In this document: positions 26,417-36,448 of the stretch, piece after piece
How positions within the stretch are numbered: position 1 is the first letter of the stretch
How the letters are laid out: each line of letters begins with the position of its first letter
Source: Candidatus Liptonbacteria bacterium
GTDB taxonomy: Bacteria > Patescibacteriota > Minisyncoccia > UBA6257 > 2-01-FULL-56-20
Assembly: GCA_016194445.1 (NCBI GenBank)
Contig: JACQBP010000045.1
Coordinates: 1-44,847 of the forward strand
Direction of reading: 5' to 3'
DNA: 44,847 nucleotides
Notes under the pieces: model-generated
Told to the model about the DNA's origin: nothing
Database searches by the model: none
Seen by the model: only the letters and a program-made list of their open reading frames with translations
Program-made: the position numbers and the translations under genes

Positions 26417-27114
26417 TTCTTTAAAACCATAACGGCCTTGATCTGGCTCCAGTCGTAATTCATTTTGAGATCGGCTTCCTGAAACAACTGATCTTTCGAC
26501 CAACCGATATTCCAAACTTCACCGAGCGGCAATCCATAAGGAAATCGCTCATCTGTACTGTAAACCACCTCCCCTTCTTGGATCTTCGCCTCTTTTTTAA
26601 TTAAGGTGAGTCTCGGCTCTCCGCCACCGATCACTAAAGCTTCCACTCCGGGCTTGCCGATTTTGGCTTCGGACTTCCACTCTGGATCAAAAATCGTTGT
26701 GACCAAACTCGTCCGCTCTTTCACTTCTTTTATCCTACCAAGTAAAATCTCGTCATTTTTGAGTAAACCGCTCTTTTCCTTCACAAAGAGCGTAACCGCC
26801 TGATTCACTCCTATCCCCTGTCCACGCCCTGCATTCAGTAAAATCTCGTTTTTAAGATTAAAAGGATAGCGGCTGTAAACTAGAGCCGGCGTAAAATCAG
26901 TTGTGATTTTTGGCAACTGCTCTTTAAGATCTCCCAATTTAATCAGTTCTGCTTTGAGCGACTCATTTTCGAGCGTGAGGCGCTCCCGTTCCGTTTCTTC
27001 TCCCGGTTCTTTCGCCAAAAAACTTCTTAAGTCCCAACCCAATTTAGGGTTGAATAAAATTAAAACCAGTAGGCCAAAAATCAAAATCCCCAAAAAAACA
27101 TTTTTCTTCCTCAT
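26413..27114 (-). CDS. mreC: Rod shape-determining protein MreC
   Basis: N-terminal TM, coiled coil, GRGQGIGVNQAV...LLGRIKEVKERTSLVTTIFDPEWK. Confidence 0.88.
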   Translation of the reverse strand: MRKKNVFLGILIFGLLVLILFNPKLGWDLRSFLAKEPGEETERERLTLENESLKAELIKLGDLKEQLPKITTDFTPALVYSRYPFNLKNEILLNAGRGQGIGVNQAVTLFVKEKSGLLKNDEILLGRIKEVKERTSLVTTIFDPEWKSEAKIGKPGVEALVIGGGEPRLTLIKKEAKIQEGEVVYSTDERFPYGLPLGEVWNIGWSKDQLFQEADLKMNYDWSQIKAVMVLKK

Positions 27115-27132
27115 ATCATAAAAATATTGAGA

Positions 27133-28185
27133 CTAAGGTGATAAAAAATTAATCGTCATCGGCTTCAAAGGATTGTCGAGCAACTGCCGATGGCCATCAA
27201 AATTATCCACCAGTTTCCCTAAACCGCGCGCCACGCAAGTTAAAGGTTCATCCACCACTTCCGTGGCGACCGATGTTTCCCGCTCTATTAAGGCATCGAT
27301 CCCTCTTAAATTGGCTCCGCCCCCGCAAAGATAAATGCCTTGTTTTAACATATCTCCCACCAGCTCCGGAGGAGTGAGCTCAATCACTTCTTTGATTGTT
27401 TCGATCATTGATCGCACTGACTTGTTGATGGCGGCTCGGACTTGAGTGTCTTTAATTAAAACCTCCCTCGGTAAGCCCGTCGCTAAATCCCGGCCCCGTA
27501 AACTGACCTCCAATTTCTCACTATGCGGAATAGCCGATCCAGCTGCCACCTTGGCAAACTCAGCGGTGGGTTCGCCGATCGCGAGCTTGAATTCATCTCT
27601 TACAAAATTAACTATATCTTCATTAAACTTATCTCCCGCTACCTTGAGAGTCCGGGAAACGACCGTCCCGCCCATTGAAATCACGGCGATATCGGTGGTG
27701 CCGCCGCCAATATCCACGATTAAGCTGGCCGTGGGCAGGTGAATCGGTAAATTCGCTCCCAAGGCTGCCGCTACCGGCGATTCAACTAAGTAAACTTTCG
27801 AACAACCGGCGTTTAAAACTGCGTCCTCGACAGATTTTCTCTCCACTTCCGTCAAATTGTCAGGTATAGATAAAATTCCCCTCCGATAACTGAAAAATGA
27901 CTTCTCGCTAATCTGTCTCAAAAATTGGCGGATGACTTCCTGGGCCATTTCAAAATCAGAAATCACGCCATTTTTAAGTGGTCGGACCACGCTGATATGA
28001 GCGGGCGTTCGTCCAAACATTTTCTTGGCCTCTTCGCCCACGGCTAAAATCTTGTTTGTCTTATTGTTAAACGCCACGACCGTCGGTTCGTTCACTAACA
28101 CTCCTCGACCGCGCAAATAGATCAGGGAATTGGCCGTTCCCAAATCAATCCCGACGTCTTTAAAAAAAGTACCGAAGAATGCCAT
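27133..28185 (-). CDS. mreB: Rod shape-determining protein MreB
   Basis: DVGIDLGTANSLIYLRGRGVLVNEPTVVAF...VDIGGGTTDIAVIS...GIYLCGGGANLRGID. Confidence 0.96.
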   Translation of the reverse strand: MAFFGTFFKDVGIDLGTANSLIYLRGRGVLVNEPTVVAFNNKTNKILAVGEEAKKMFGRTPAHISVVRPLKNGVISDFEMAQEVIRQFLRQISEKSFFSYRRGILSIPDNLTEVERKSVEDAVLNAGCSKVYLVESPVAAALGANLPIHLPTASLIVDIGGGTTDIAVISMGGTVVSRTLKVAGDKFNEDIVNFVRDEFKLAIGEPTAEFAKVAAGSAIPHSEKLEVSLRGRDLATGLPREVLIKDTQVRAAINKSVRSMIETIKEVIELTPPELVGDMLKQGIYLCGGGANLRGIDALIERETSVATEVVDEPLTCVARGLGKLVDNFDGHRQLLDNPLKPMTINFLSP

Positions 28186-28190
28186 AATGT

Positions 28191-29426
28191 TTAACCTTTA
28201 TTTTTCAGTAATCTCAAAACCCCTTTCACGTCCGCCAATTTAACGTTTTTCTCCGATCTTATTTTGACCTCAACCTTCTTACCAGTTTTTTTACTCAAAA
28301 CTAGTCGCCAAGGAATCCCAATCAAATCCGCCTCCGCGAACTTCTCGCCCGCCGAGATTTTCCTGTCATCATAGAGTACTTCAATCTCCGCCTTCTGTAA
28401 ATCTCCGTAGAGCTTTCTCCCTAAGGCCTTTTCAAGTTCTAAAAGGTGAACTTGAAAAGGCGCCACTGTTTTTGGCCAAACTATTCCCCGCTCATCGTGA
28501 AAAACCTCGGCGATGGTCCCCGCCAATCGGCCTGGGCCAATCCCATAACTTCCCATAATCACCGGCTTCAGCTCCTCATTCTGATCTTTAAACATCAAAT
28601 TAAAATCTGTCGAAAACCGAGCTCCTAAGGAGAAAATATTGCCCACCTCTACCGCCTTCACTTCTTCTAAATCCCCTCGCTTCAAGCCCAAATCCGCCAA
28701 AATTTCCTCCCTTAAAACTTCTTTATTCACAGCTAAACCTTTCTTCCGATCCAAGTAAATCGTATCTTCGCCGACCGGTGCAATTGTTTGAAACTCGTGA
28801 GAATATTTTGAAAAAGTGCCACCGGAAGCGAAGGTCAAAAAAGTCTTATCCCCCAAGCCCACCCGGCTAAAAACCTTTAAATAGGCTCCCTTAGCCTTCT
28901 CGTAAAACGCCCTATGTTGAACTTCAGAATCCGTAAATGAGTACAAATCCTTCATCAAAAACTCGCGCGTTCTTAAAATCCCACTCTTCGCTCGAATTTC
29001 ATTTCGAAATTTAGTTTGAAATTGATAAACGAAAATCGGCAAATCTCGGTACGAGGAGATATAACTCTTCATCAGGTACGTGAGAGGCTCTTCGTGAGTG
29101 GCTGCGAGTCCGAGTTCCGAATCATTTTTCAACTTCGTCTTAAACCAAACGTCCAAAACTTTATCCTCCCAACGGCCACTCTTCTGCCAAACGGTTTTGT
29201 CCTGAAGGGTTGAGAGTAAAAGTTCTTGCCCTCCAATCGCATTCATCTCCTCCCGAATAATCTGCTCAATTTTTTTCAAAACCCGAAACCCGAGCGGCAA
29301 ATATTCGTACACGCCCGCCATCACTTTATGCACAAAACCAGCCCTGACTAAAAACCGCATCCCTTGGGCTTCCTCGTCCGCCGGAAACGTGCGGAAAGAT
29401 TTAGTAAATAATTCTGACTGTTTCAT
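28191..29426 (-). CDS. proS: Prolyl-tRNA synthetase (short form without obvious editing insertion)
   Basis: LVRAGFVHKVMAGVYEYLPLGFRVLKKIEQIIREEM...FRNEIRAKSGILRTREFLMKDLYSF...GSYGIGPGRL. Confidence 0.93.
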   Translation of the reverse strand: MKQSELFTKSFRTFPADEEAQGMRFLVRAGFVHKVMAGVYEYLPLGFRVLKKIEQIIREEMNAIGGQELLLSTLQDKTVWQKSGRWEDKVLDVWFKTKLKNDSELGLAATHEEPLTYLMKSYISSYRDLPIFVYQFQTKFRNEIRAKSGILRTREFLMKDLYSFTDSEVQHRAFYEKAKGAYLKVFSRVGLGDKTFLTFASGGTFSKYSHEFQTIAPVGEDTIYLDRKKGLAVNKEVLREEILADLGLKRGDLEEVKAVEVGNIFSLGARFSTDFNLMFKDQNEELKPVIMGSYGIGPGRLAGTIAEVFHDERGIVWPKTVAPFQVHLLELEKALGRKLYGDLQKAEIEVLYDDRKISAGEKFAEADLIGIPWRLVLSKKTGKKVEVKIRSEKNVKLADVKGVLRLLKNKG

Positions 29427-29546
29427 CTTTATTTAAAAAGAATAGCACAGGAAAGATGACCTCGCAAAAATTGACAATTTCCATTAAAACCTATAGATTA
29501 AAAAATGGTAACGGAACCGGCGACAACAGTAAAGGAGGACTCACGA

Positions 29547-29768
29547 ATGCACAATCCAACCAGCTTCCCCTACGAGGTCCAGGTCAGAGATATTGAAGAC
29601 CCAGAAACTCCGTTCCGCATCAAAATCGATCGAGACCCTCAAACCCTCAAGCTGGACTCGAAACTCGTAGCGGAAAACGGCAACGGCTACACAGTCATCA
29701 GCTTCGCTGCTGATGGTAATCCAATTATCGACCTCACCGACTGTGCCACGGTCTTACCACCGGCCTGA
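29547..29768 (+). CDS. Hypothetical small protein
   Basis: MHNPTSFPYEVQVRDIEDPETPFRI...; strong SD AAAGGAGGAC; terminator downstream. Confidence 0.6.
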   Translation: MHNPTSFPYEVQVRDIEDPETPFRIKIDRDPQTLKLDSKLVAENGNGYTVISFAADGNPIIDLTDCATVLPPA

Positions 29769-29788
29769 AAACGGCTGGAGCCAAAGCA

Positions 29789-29822
29789 TTGAAGCCCCGT
29801 TCGTTTTTGCGCGCGGGGCTTC
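29789..29822 (+). terminator. Intrinsic terminator
   Basis: GAAGCCCCG ttcgtttttgcgcg CGGGGCTTC. Confidence 0.75.
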
Positions 29823-29828
29823 CAACTT

Positions 29829-30902
29829 TTAAAAAAACTTAGCTAAAAAGAAAATCACGAGTCCAAAAGCGCTGAAAACCGCCGAGATAATCCAAAACCG
29901 CATGGTCACCTGTGATTCCGGCCAACCTAAGGCCTCAAAATGGTGATGAATGGGGGTGGAGAGAAAAATTTTCTTCCCTCTCGTTTTTTTGCTGATCATC
30001 TGGGCTATCACCGACAAAGATTCGGCCACCAAAATAATTCCGAAAAAAGGCAAGAGTAGGACGGTATTGGTGAGCATCGCGATCACCCCAATTGTAATCC
30101 CAAGTGACATCGAACCGGTATCCCCCATAAAAAATCTGGCCGGATATATGTTAAACCATAAAAATGCGAGTAGCGCTCCAATTGTCACTCCGCCAAAAGC
30201 CGCTAAATCGTACCGCCCTAAAACAAAAGCCACGGTGGTCAAGGCCACAAAGGCAAAAAGCGACACGCCGCCCAAAAGTCCGTCTAAACCATCGGTTTCG
30301 TTGGCCGAAAAGGCGCTCGCGACAATAATAAAAATAAAAATCGGAATGTTGAGCCACCCCACTTCAATCGTTCCCAAAAACGGCACATAAATCACGGTCC
30401 AATCGAGTTTAAAATAAAACCACCACGCCCCAATTAAAGCCGCCACCGTGTAAACCAAAAGTTTATATCGAATTTTGAGTCCTCCTCCGTTCGAACCAAT
30501 CTTTAAAACACCAAGCCAGTCATCTAGGAGTCCCAAAATCGCGGCGATAATTAAAGCCGCGAGCGGCAAATAAGTTTGAGCTCGGTCAATAAAATTTAAA
30601 TAACCCCAAAAACCGTCAAAAAAGTAATTCAAAATCCCAAAGACAATGGCAAGTAAGAGTACCGTTGACCAAATAATCACCCCGCCCGCCGTTGGCGTGC
30701 CTTCTTTTTTCTGATGGAATTTATGAAAAACTGGCGCCTCCGATCTGGTCCGGATCTGTTTACGCATTTGATATCTTTTTATAAGCCGATACCAAAAAGG
30801 CGTGGCAAGAAGCGCCACTAAAAAAGCTATCCCCGTCAAAATAATGACGCGAATAGCTTGACCAGGAATCGATTCCGATAAAACTCCTTGAGAAAAAATC
30901 AT
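29829..30902 (-). CDS. mraY: Phospho-N-acetylmuramoyl-pentapeptide-transferase
   Basis: FHQKKEGTPTAGGVIIW...NETDGLDGLLGG...YPARFFMGDTGSMSLG...TPIHHHFEALGWPESQVTMRFWI; start placed at MIFSQGVLSES. Confidence 0.94.
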   Translation of the reverse strand: MIFSQGVLSESIPGQAIRVIILTGIAFLVALLATPFWYRLIKRYQMRKQIRTRSEAPVFHKFHQKKEGTPTAGGVIIWSTVLLLAIVFGILNYFFDGFWGYLNFIDRAQTYLPLAALIIAAILGLLDDWLGVLKIGSNGGGLKIRYKLLVYTVAALIGAWWFYFKLDWTVIYVPFLGTIEVGWLNIPIFIFIIVASAFSANETDGLDGLLGGVSLFAFVALTTVAFVLGRYDLAAFGGVTIGALLAFLWFNIYPARFFMGDTGSMSLGITIGVIAMLTNTVLLLPFFGIILVAESLSVIAQMISKKTRGKKIFLSTPIHHHFEALGWPESQVTMRFWIISAVFSAFGLVIFFLAKFF

Positions 30903-30915
30903 TCCGTCGTGTAAG

Positions 30916-31971
30916 TTAATATCGATAACTCGACTTAAACCAATTAAACAAACTTTCGGTCTCGCCAAATCTATCGTCCGTTCCGAGAATGATAACTCCG
31001 ACCGGCCTCCGTCCATAAGCGAAGATTGAAATCAGATTACCTTGAGCTTCATCGGTGTGACCGGTTTTCCCGCCCAAAAAATCCGCTCGACCAGCCAAAG
31101 TATTATTATTATCAAACTTAAACACTCGGTTAGTGCTCAAATCTCGAATCGAAATTTTCGCTTTTCTGGTTAACTCAAAAATTTTGGGATAGTTCTCATA
31201 AATTTTTTCCGAGAGCTTTTTTAAATCCCTCACGGTGGATTGATTAGAAACTGATATCCCGGTCGGATCTTTAAAATAAGTACCGTTCAAATCCCACGCT
31301 TTGGCTTGTTCGTTCATCGCCGTTATAAAATTTTCTCGCCCGAAGGTGTGGGCCAAAGCTTCCGCCGCTTCATTACTAGAAGTTCCAAGCATAACTTTCA
31401 AAAGATCGTCAGCGGTAAAAACCTCCCCCACTTTAAGCTCGGCTCCATTCCCCTCTGGAAACTCGAAATCCTTCGCCTCCAAACTAACTTTCTGGTTCAA
31501 ATCAATGTTCTTGATGGTCAAGGCCGCTGTCATAAGTTTAGTGAGCGAAGCCATGGGCCAGCGAGTTTCACCTCCTAGCTCAAAATAAGCCGTGTCGGTT
31601 TGAAGGTCAAAAACCGTGGCCGCTTGAACTTTTATCTCTGGAGGGTCTAATTCTTGAGTCTTGAAAAAGCTAAACTTAGTTTGTTCGCTTTTAGCCTGCG
31701 CCGGATCGATATTGCTCTTTGACTGAACGGCTTGGTTTGGAATCGCCTCGCTAACATTTGACGTTGAGCTTTCATCTATTAAAGAAGTGAAATCGGAACT
31801 GGTGGTTATTATAAGATTATTGGTCACCGATGCCGACTCCAACTTAATCTCTGGCTTTGGCGGTTCTTTTTTCGCGATCACCTCTTGGCTCTTGGTTTTG
31901 CTATTCCCTAAAACCACCGTCACAAAAACCATCACTCCCACCAGTAAAAATTTTGGAAAATTATTCTTCAT
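30916..31971 (-). CDS. dacA: D-alanyl-D-alanine carboxypeptidase (S11 family)
   Basis: RWPMASLTKLMTAALT (SxxK), LGTSSNEAAEAL, GGKTGHTDEAQGNL (KTG); start at MKNNFPKF. Confidence 0.88.
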   Translation of the reverse strand: MKNNFPKFLLVGVMVFVTVVLGNSKTKSQEVIAKKEPPKPEIKLESASVTNNLIITTSSDFTSLIDESSTSNVSEAIPNQAVQSKSNIDPAQAKSEQTKFSFFKTQELDPPEIKVQAATVFDLQTDTAYFELGGETRWPMASLTKLMTAALTIKNIDLNQKVSLEAKDFEFPEGNGAELKVGEVFTADDLLKVMLGTSSNEAAEALAHTFGRENFITAMNEQAKAWDLNGTYFKDPTGISVSNQSTVRDLKKLSEKIYENYPKIFELTRKAKISIRDLSTNRVFKFDNNNTLAGRADFLGGKTGHTDEAQGNLISIFAYGRRPVGVIILGTDDRFGETESLFNWFKSSYRY

Positions 31972-32548
31972 TTTGGTTCGTAGTTTCTTTAGCGGTCGTG
32001 AGCGGCGCTTCAAAACCCTCAAGCAAAGACTTGAATTTGCCGTAATCCGGCAACTCCTCAATTTTTTGAAGACCGAGGTGTTTTATCAAATCCAAACTCG
32101 CTTGGTACAAATAACTATTCAGTCGTTTCGGATCGGGAAAGCGCTCCACTAAACCTCGCAGCAATAAATTTCTAAGCGTAAAAACCGAATTGACTCCTCG
32201 AAAATAATCGAGCCGACTCCTCGAGATCGGACCTAAATAAGCTACTACCGACAACGCTTCCACCGAAGCCGGCGACAAGTCTTCCGAAAGTTCATCTTTG
32301 ATAAACTGATTTAAAATTCCAGCCATCGCGGGTTTCGTCGCGAGTTGGAAAAAATCTCCCTGAGAAACCAACCCCAACCCCCTCTGATCGCTCTCGAGCG
32401 TTTCTTTAAGCTGGTTCAAAAGTCTCTCCCCTTCTCCCAGCTTGAGGTTTAAAAATTTCTCGATCTTCTTAACCTCGAGCGGCTCCCCGTGAATAAAAAG
32501 TAAAGCCTCAAGCGCTGCTAACTTTCGATTTGTTTTCTGTTCTTCCAT
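31961..32548 (-). CDS. scpB: Segregation and condensation protein B
   Basis: LAALEALLFIHGEPLEVKKIEKFLN...ASVEALSVVAYLGPISRSRLDYFRGVNSVFTLRNLLLRGLVE. Confidence 0.92.
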   Translation of the reverse strand: MEEQKTNRKLAALEALLFIHGEPLEVKKIEKFLNLKLGEGERLLNQLKETLESDQRGLGLVSQGDFFQLATKPAMAGILNQFIKDELSEDLSPASVEALSVVAYLGPISRSRLDYFRGVNSVFTLRNLLLRGLVERFPDPKRLNSYLYQASLDLIKHLGLQKIEELPDYGKFKSLLEGFEAPLTTAKETTNQNEE

Positions 32549-32566
32549 TTTACTTTCTTTAAAAAT

Positions 32567-32700
32567 GAAGAGGGTTAAGTTTTGAAACCCCCGCAGCCGC
32601 TTTGGCATGGTCCGCTCGTTCTCTTCGAGCGGCAAAGCGGTGAGGATAAGCGAATGAGCCGCTGGGCGAAAGAAGCGGGTTGAAAAATTTAATCCTCTTC
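32567..32700. repeat. Structured intergenic element, copy F (scpA-scpB junction)
   Basis: GAAGAGGGTTAAGTTTTGAAACCC / GGGTTGAAAAATTTAATCCTCTTC; inner CCGCTTTG-GCATGGT-CCGCTCG...CGAGCGG-CAAAGCGG. Confidence 0.85.
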
Positions 32701-33433
32701 ATTTCCTTCTCACTATTATATCAGAAAAATAAGTCTCTTGCTCGAGGTAAATCAACTGCTCTCTCGCCAAATGCAAAATCGCCAAAAAAATAATGATGAT
32801 CTCGGCCTTAGTTTTCGACTCGGCCATTTGCATAAAACTATCCTCCCCCTTGCCTTGCAGCCGGAGAATGATTTCCTGAATTTTTTCCTCGATAGAAACC
32901 ACTCTTTCCCTCACCACCTTCTCTTCAACTTCTAGGTCCCTAAAACCTTCAACAATATTGCTCAAAGCCTGGAGCAAAATTTTCTGATTCAACTTATCCC
33001 CAGGATAAAAAACCCCCGCCCAACTACCCGCTCCCGCCGCCCCCAAACCTCCTTCCAAAAAATAGGGCCGGCTAAATTCGTTGTTTTTCTCCCGCCACCG
33101 AAGTTGGAGCATCTTCATCGCCGGTTTGAGTTCTCTGTACAACTTGAGTCTTCTCTCCAAATCCTTAATGTCCTCCTCTTCTTCCTGCGATAATTCTAAC
33201 CGCGGCAAAAGCGATTTAGATTTTAAAAGTACTAACCGGCTCGCAACCACAATAAAATCAGCTAAAGTCGGCACCTCCACCTTTTCTAAACTGCGGATAT
33301 ATTTCAAAAAATCATCGGTCACGGCCGCCAAACTAATTTCCGACACCTCCATTTTTCGCTCCTCAATAAACTGAAGTAGCTTGTCCAAGGGGCCAGCAAA
33401 TTTTTCTAACCTTAATTCATACGTTGGATTCAT
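32699..33433 (-). CDS. scpA: Segregation and condensation protein A
   Basis: YELRLEKFAGPLDKLLQFIEERKMEVSEISLAAVTDDFLKYI. Confidence 0.92.
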   Translation of the reverse strand: MNPTYELRLEKFAGPLDKLLQFIEERKMEVSEISLAAVTDDFLKYIRSLEKVEVPTLADFIVVASRLVLLKSKSLLPRLELSQEEEEDIKDLERRLKLYRELKPAMKMLQLRWREKNNEFSRPYFLEGGLGAAGAGSWAGVFYPGDKLNQKILLQALSNIVEGFRDLEVEEKVVRERVVSIEEKIQEIILRLQGKGEDSFMQMAESKTKAEIIIIFLAILHLAREQLIYLEQETYFSDIIVRRK

Positions 33434-33438
33434 AAAAA

Positions 33439-34728
33439 TTATTGCGCAAGTAATAACGCTTCTCTTGTATAAACATTCGCCGGATTCCAAACTAACCACC
33501 CCTGCCCCTCATTTTCCTCGCTCGCTTTGATTTCCGCCCGGACTTTCGTGGCGTCATAAGTCGCGCCCAGATTAAAATCCTGAAGCCAGGGTCGGATTTT
33601 CGCCCGAGCTTCTTTTGTTTTTACCACCTCCGTGGTTCCGGAGGCCGCCGTGGTCGAAGTGCTTTTCACTTTTTCAAATTCATAATTCCTGATTTTTAGC
33701 ATCGCCCCTTCAAGCGAATTTTTAATCACTTCATAAGGATAATCGGCCGGATTTTTATAACCGGCAAACCCAGAGGCGTAATGCGACGGATAAACCATCG
33801 GATCGATGTAATCAAAATAAGGCAGCGCTTTCAGAAGCGTCTGCCCGATGCCTAAATCATCTATGGCCACGGTAACCAACCCAAACAAATCCGCCGAAAG
33901 TTTTGCCTCGCCTAAATTTTCTCTCAAATATTTAAAGAAACTCCCAATCACCGATGCCCTCGAGCTTTTCTTATCCCAAACCGGATAGATAATTTTATTC
34001 AAACTGCCGTCCGAAGGAAAGCGGACGTAGTCAAAATTCACCTCGTCAAAACCTCGAGTGAGAGCGTCTCGAGCAACCGTTAAATCATAATTCCAAACAT
34101 CCTTCGAAGCGGGGTCCATCCAAGCCAAACCTTTATTATCTTTCCAAACCGATCCCGTCGAACTGCTCTTTAAAGCCCACTCCGGATGCGCCCCGGCCAA
34201 GATTGGATCCTGAAAAACCGAAATCCGGCCGATCACATAAATCTGTTTTTCGTGCAGTTTTTTGATTAAAGCGTTCGGCTTCAAAATCCGCAGTTCATTC
34301 AAAGCTCCGCTCCCCTTAATGAGTGGTTCGTCAATATAATAAGAAACGTAACCCGAATAATCTTTAATATCAATCACGATCGCATTCAACTCCGTCTCGT
34401 CAATCATCTTCATCAAATAGTCCATCTTTTTGGTTGAACCCGCCGACCAGCCCGTCGCGTAAATCGCTTTGATCACCGCCGGCGGGTTGGCTAGTGGCTG
34501 TTGATTTTCGATATCGCCACTGCTTTTTTTAACTTCGCTTTTTAAGATAGATGAAGTTGGAATCGGCGCCTCTGGTTGGCCCTGGATGCCCCCCATCGGA
34601 TTGGTCGAACTCGAACCAACCGAATCCGCCGGCTTAATCTCAAAAACTTTTGGCGCTCGGAAAAATAAAAAAAACCCGGCCGCCGCCAAAATTAAAACCG
34701 CTATAAACCACCCGTAAAACTTCATCAT
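33439..34728 (-). CDS. Putative glycoside hydrolase (DUF4015-like)
   Basis: AIYATGWSAGSTKKMDYLMKMIDETELNAIVIDIKDYSGYVSY...FDEVNFDYVRFPSDG...YIDPMVYPSHYASGFAG. Confidence 0.85.
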   Translation of the reverse strand: MMKFYGWFIAVLILAAAGFFLFFRAPKVFEIKPADSVGSSSTNPMGGIQGQPEAPIPTSSILKSEVKKSSGDIENQQPLANPPAVIKAIYATGWSAGSTKKMDYLMKMIDETELNAIVIDIKDYSGYVSYYIDEPLIKGSGALNELRILKPNALIKKLHEKQIYVIGRISVFQDPILAGAHPEWALKSSSTGSVWKDNKGLAWMDPASKDVWNYDLTVARDALTRGFDEVNFDYVRFPSDGSLNKIIYPVWDKKSSRASVIGSFFKYLRENLGEAKLSADLFGLVTVAIDDLGIGQTLLKALPYFDYIDPMVYPSHYASGFAGYKNPADYPYEVIKNSLEGAMLKIRNYEFEKVKSTSTTAASGTTEVVKTKEARAKIRPWLQDFNLGATYDATKVRAEIKASEENEGQGWLVWNPANVYTREALLLAQ

Positions 34729-34792
34729 CTATGGAGAAAGTCTAGTTTAATTAAAGTCAGAATACCACGAAAAACTTCGCTCGTAAAACGAA

Positions 34793-34820
34793 AAACCCTC
34801 GCCTGTAAAAGACGAGGGGT
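34793..34820 (-). terminator. Intrinsic terminator of microprotein gene
   Basis: Minus strand CCCCTCGTCTTTTACAGGCGAGGG TTTTTCGTTTT. Confidence 0.75.
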
Positions 34821-34845
34821 GATCTGAAAATGCAACGGGGCTCAA

Positions 34846-34974
34846 TCAGCGAGCCACCGGGTGGTGAATAAAGGCGTACACGCCGACAACTATTAACCCG
34901 ATGAGTACGGCCCACATCCACCATGTCCCCTTGGCCGACTGGTCAGTCTGACCATCATCCAATTCCGCTGCCAT
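34846..34974 (-). CDS. Single-TM microprotein (42 aa), not in ORF track
   Basis: MAAELDDGQTDQSAKGTWWMWAVLIGLIVVGVYAFIHHPVAR*; SD GGGAGGGAAGT just upstream; terminator downstream. Confidence 0.65.
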   Translation of the reverse strand: MAAELDDGQTDQSAKGTWWMWAVLIGLIVVGVYAFIHHPVAR

Positions 34975-35027
34975 ACTTCCCTCCCGTTACTCGGCGCTGT
35001 TTTAAAAAAACGTTTGCGGAAAATGGA

Positions 35028-35153
35028 TTACCAGCTTGGATGGTACATCCAAACCAACACACCAGAGATGGCTACAAGACAAACTACCAGAAACCACAAC
35101 GGCATCCCGTCTTTTCCCTGCAAAGAGACTCCATCTCCCTCCCGTGTTTCCAT
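35028..35153 (-). CDS. Single-TM microprotein (41 aa), not in ORF track
   Basis: METREGDGVSLQGKDGMPLWFLVVCLVAISGVLVWMYHPSW*; SD GCGGAGGG upstream. Confidence 0.6.
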   Translation of the reverse strand: METREGDGVSLQGKDGMPLWFLVVCLVAISGVLVWMYHPSW

Positions 35154-35250
35154 AGAACCCTCCGCTCAAAACTGCCGTTAAATTTCCCTTGGATACCAAT
35201 TTTAAAATACTAGAAAATCCAATCGGCGTCAATTAATCCCCCCTGCTTGA

Positions 35251-35285
35251 TACTTAATACTGAATACTTAATACTATATACTATG
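35251..35285. repeat. Heptanucleotide tract running into dnaX start codon
   Basis: TACTTAA TACTGAA TACTTAA TACTATA TACTATG. Confidence 0.85.
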
Positions 35286-36392
35286 TCGCTTGCCTTATAT
35301 AGAAAATACCGCCCTAAAAAACTCGAAGATCTGATCGGCCAAGAAACCACCGTTCAGATCCTCAAAAACGCGGCCAAATCTGACCGCCTCGGCCATGCTT
35401 ATCTTTTCTACGGACCAAGAGGCACCGGCAAAACTTCGACCGCGAGATTAATCGCCAAGCTCTTAAACTGCGAAAAACGCTTGAGCGACGAAAAATTCCG
35501 CCTTCTTGGCGAACCCTGTGGCGAATGTTCGCACTGCAAAGAAATCGATATGAACTTCTCTTTCGATGTGGTTGAGATCGACGCCGCCTCGAATCGCGGC
35601 ATCGATGAAATCCGCAACCTCAAAGAAAACATTCAAACCTCGCCGGTCAAAGGTGACTACAAAGTTTACATCATTGATGAAGTCCACATGTTAACCGGCC
35701 CGGCTTGGAACGCTCTCCTTAAAACCCTAGAAGAACCTCCCGCGCACGCCGTCTTTGTTTTAGCCACCACTGAATACGAAAAAATCCCAGCCACCGTGAG
35801 CTCCCGCGCTCAGCGCTTCGTTTTCAAAAAAGCCTCCAAGGTTAAAATCATTGAAAAAATAAAAATGATCGCGGGCCTAGAAAAAATCGCGATCGAAGAC
35901 GCTGCCCTCGAACTTATCGCCGCTATCGGCGACGGCTCCTTCCGCGACGCGGAATCCCTCTTAGATCAGTTAAGTTCTTCGGGCGAAAAAATCACTCTCG
36001 AAGTCGTCGAGCAACTCACCGGCCGCACGGGATTAAAAAAAGTGAGTGAACTCTCCGAACTGATTTTGAAAAAAGACGCGGCGGGCGCTTTAAGTTTCCT
36101 GGCCGAAATGAGCGAAGAAGGCGTCAACCTCACCCAACTCGCCAAAGACCTCATCCACTATCTTCGTAAAATCCTCTCTTTAAAAACCAACCCCGGCCTC
36201 GAAAGATTTTTCTCCTCTGAACTGACTAAAGAAGAGATTGAACACTTAAAAAAATTATCTGCTCTCGCCGACACCGAACGTCAAATCAAATTTTTAAAAT
36301 CCCTTATCCTCGCCTACACCGAAATCCGCTATTCTCCTTTCCCAATCGTCCCCCTTGAAGTGGCTATTATCGAAAACCTCCAAACCCCTTAA
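35283..36392 (+). CDS. dnaX: DNA polymerase III subunit gamma/tau
   Basis: LYRKYRPKKLEDLIGQETTVQIL...HAYLFYGPRGTGKTSTARLIAK...YIIDEVHMLTGPAWNALLKTLEEPP. Confidence 0.95.
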   Translation: MSLALYRKYRPKKLEDLIGQETTVQILKNAAKSDRLGHAYLFYGPRGTGKTSTARLIAKLLNCEKRLSDEKFRLLGEPCGECSHCKEIDMNFSFDVVEIDAASNRGIDEIRNLKENIQTSPVKGDYKVYIIDEVHMLTGPAWNALLKTLEEPPAHAVFVLATTEYEKIPATVSSRAQRFVFKKASKVKIIEKIKMIAGLEKIAIEDAALELIAAIGDGSFRDAESLLDQLSSSGEKITLEVVEQLTGRTGLKKVSELSELILKKDAAGALSFLAEMSEEGVNLTQLAKDLIHYLRKILSLKTNPGLERFFSSELTKEEIEHLKKLSALADTERQIKFLKSLILAYTEIRYSPFPIVPLEVAIIENLQTP

Positions 36393-36400
36393 AAGAACTG

Positions 36401-36431
36401 CGGGCCTACTCCGTAGAATAAGCCCGCAAAA
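36401..36431. terminator. Bidirectional intrinsic terminator
   Basis: TGCGGGC ctactccgtagaataa GCCCGCA. Confidence 0.7.
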
Positions 36432-36448
36432 CAGTTTGTGCTCTTGAA

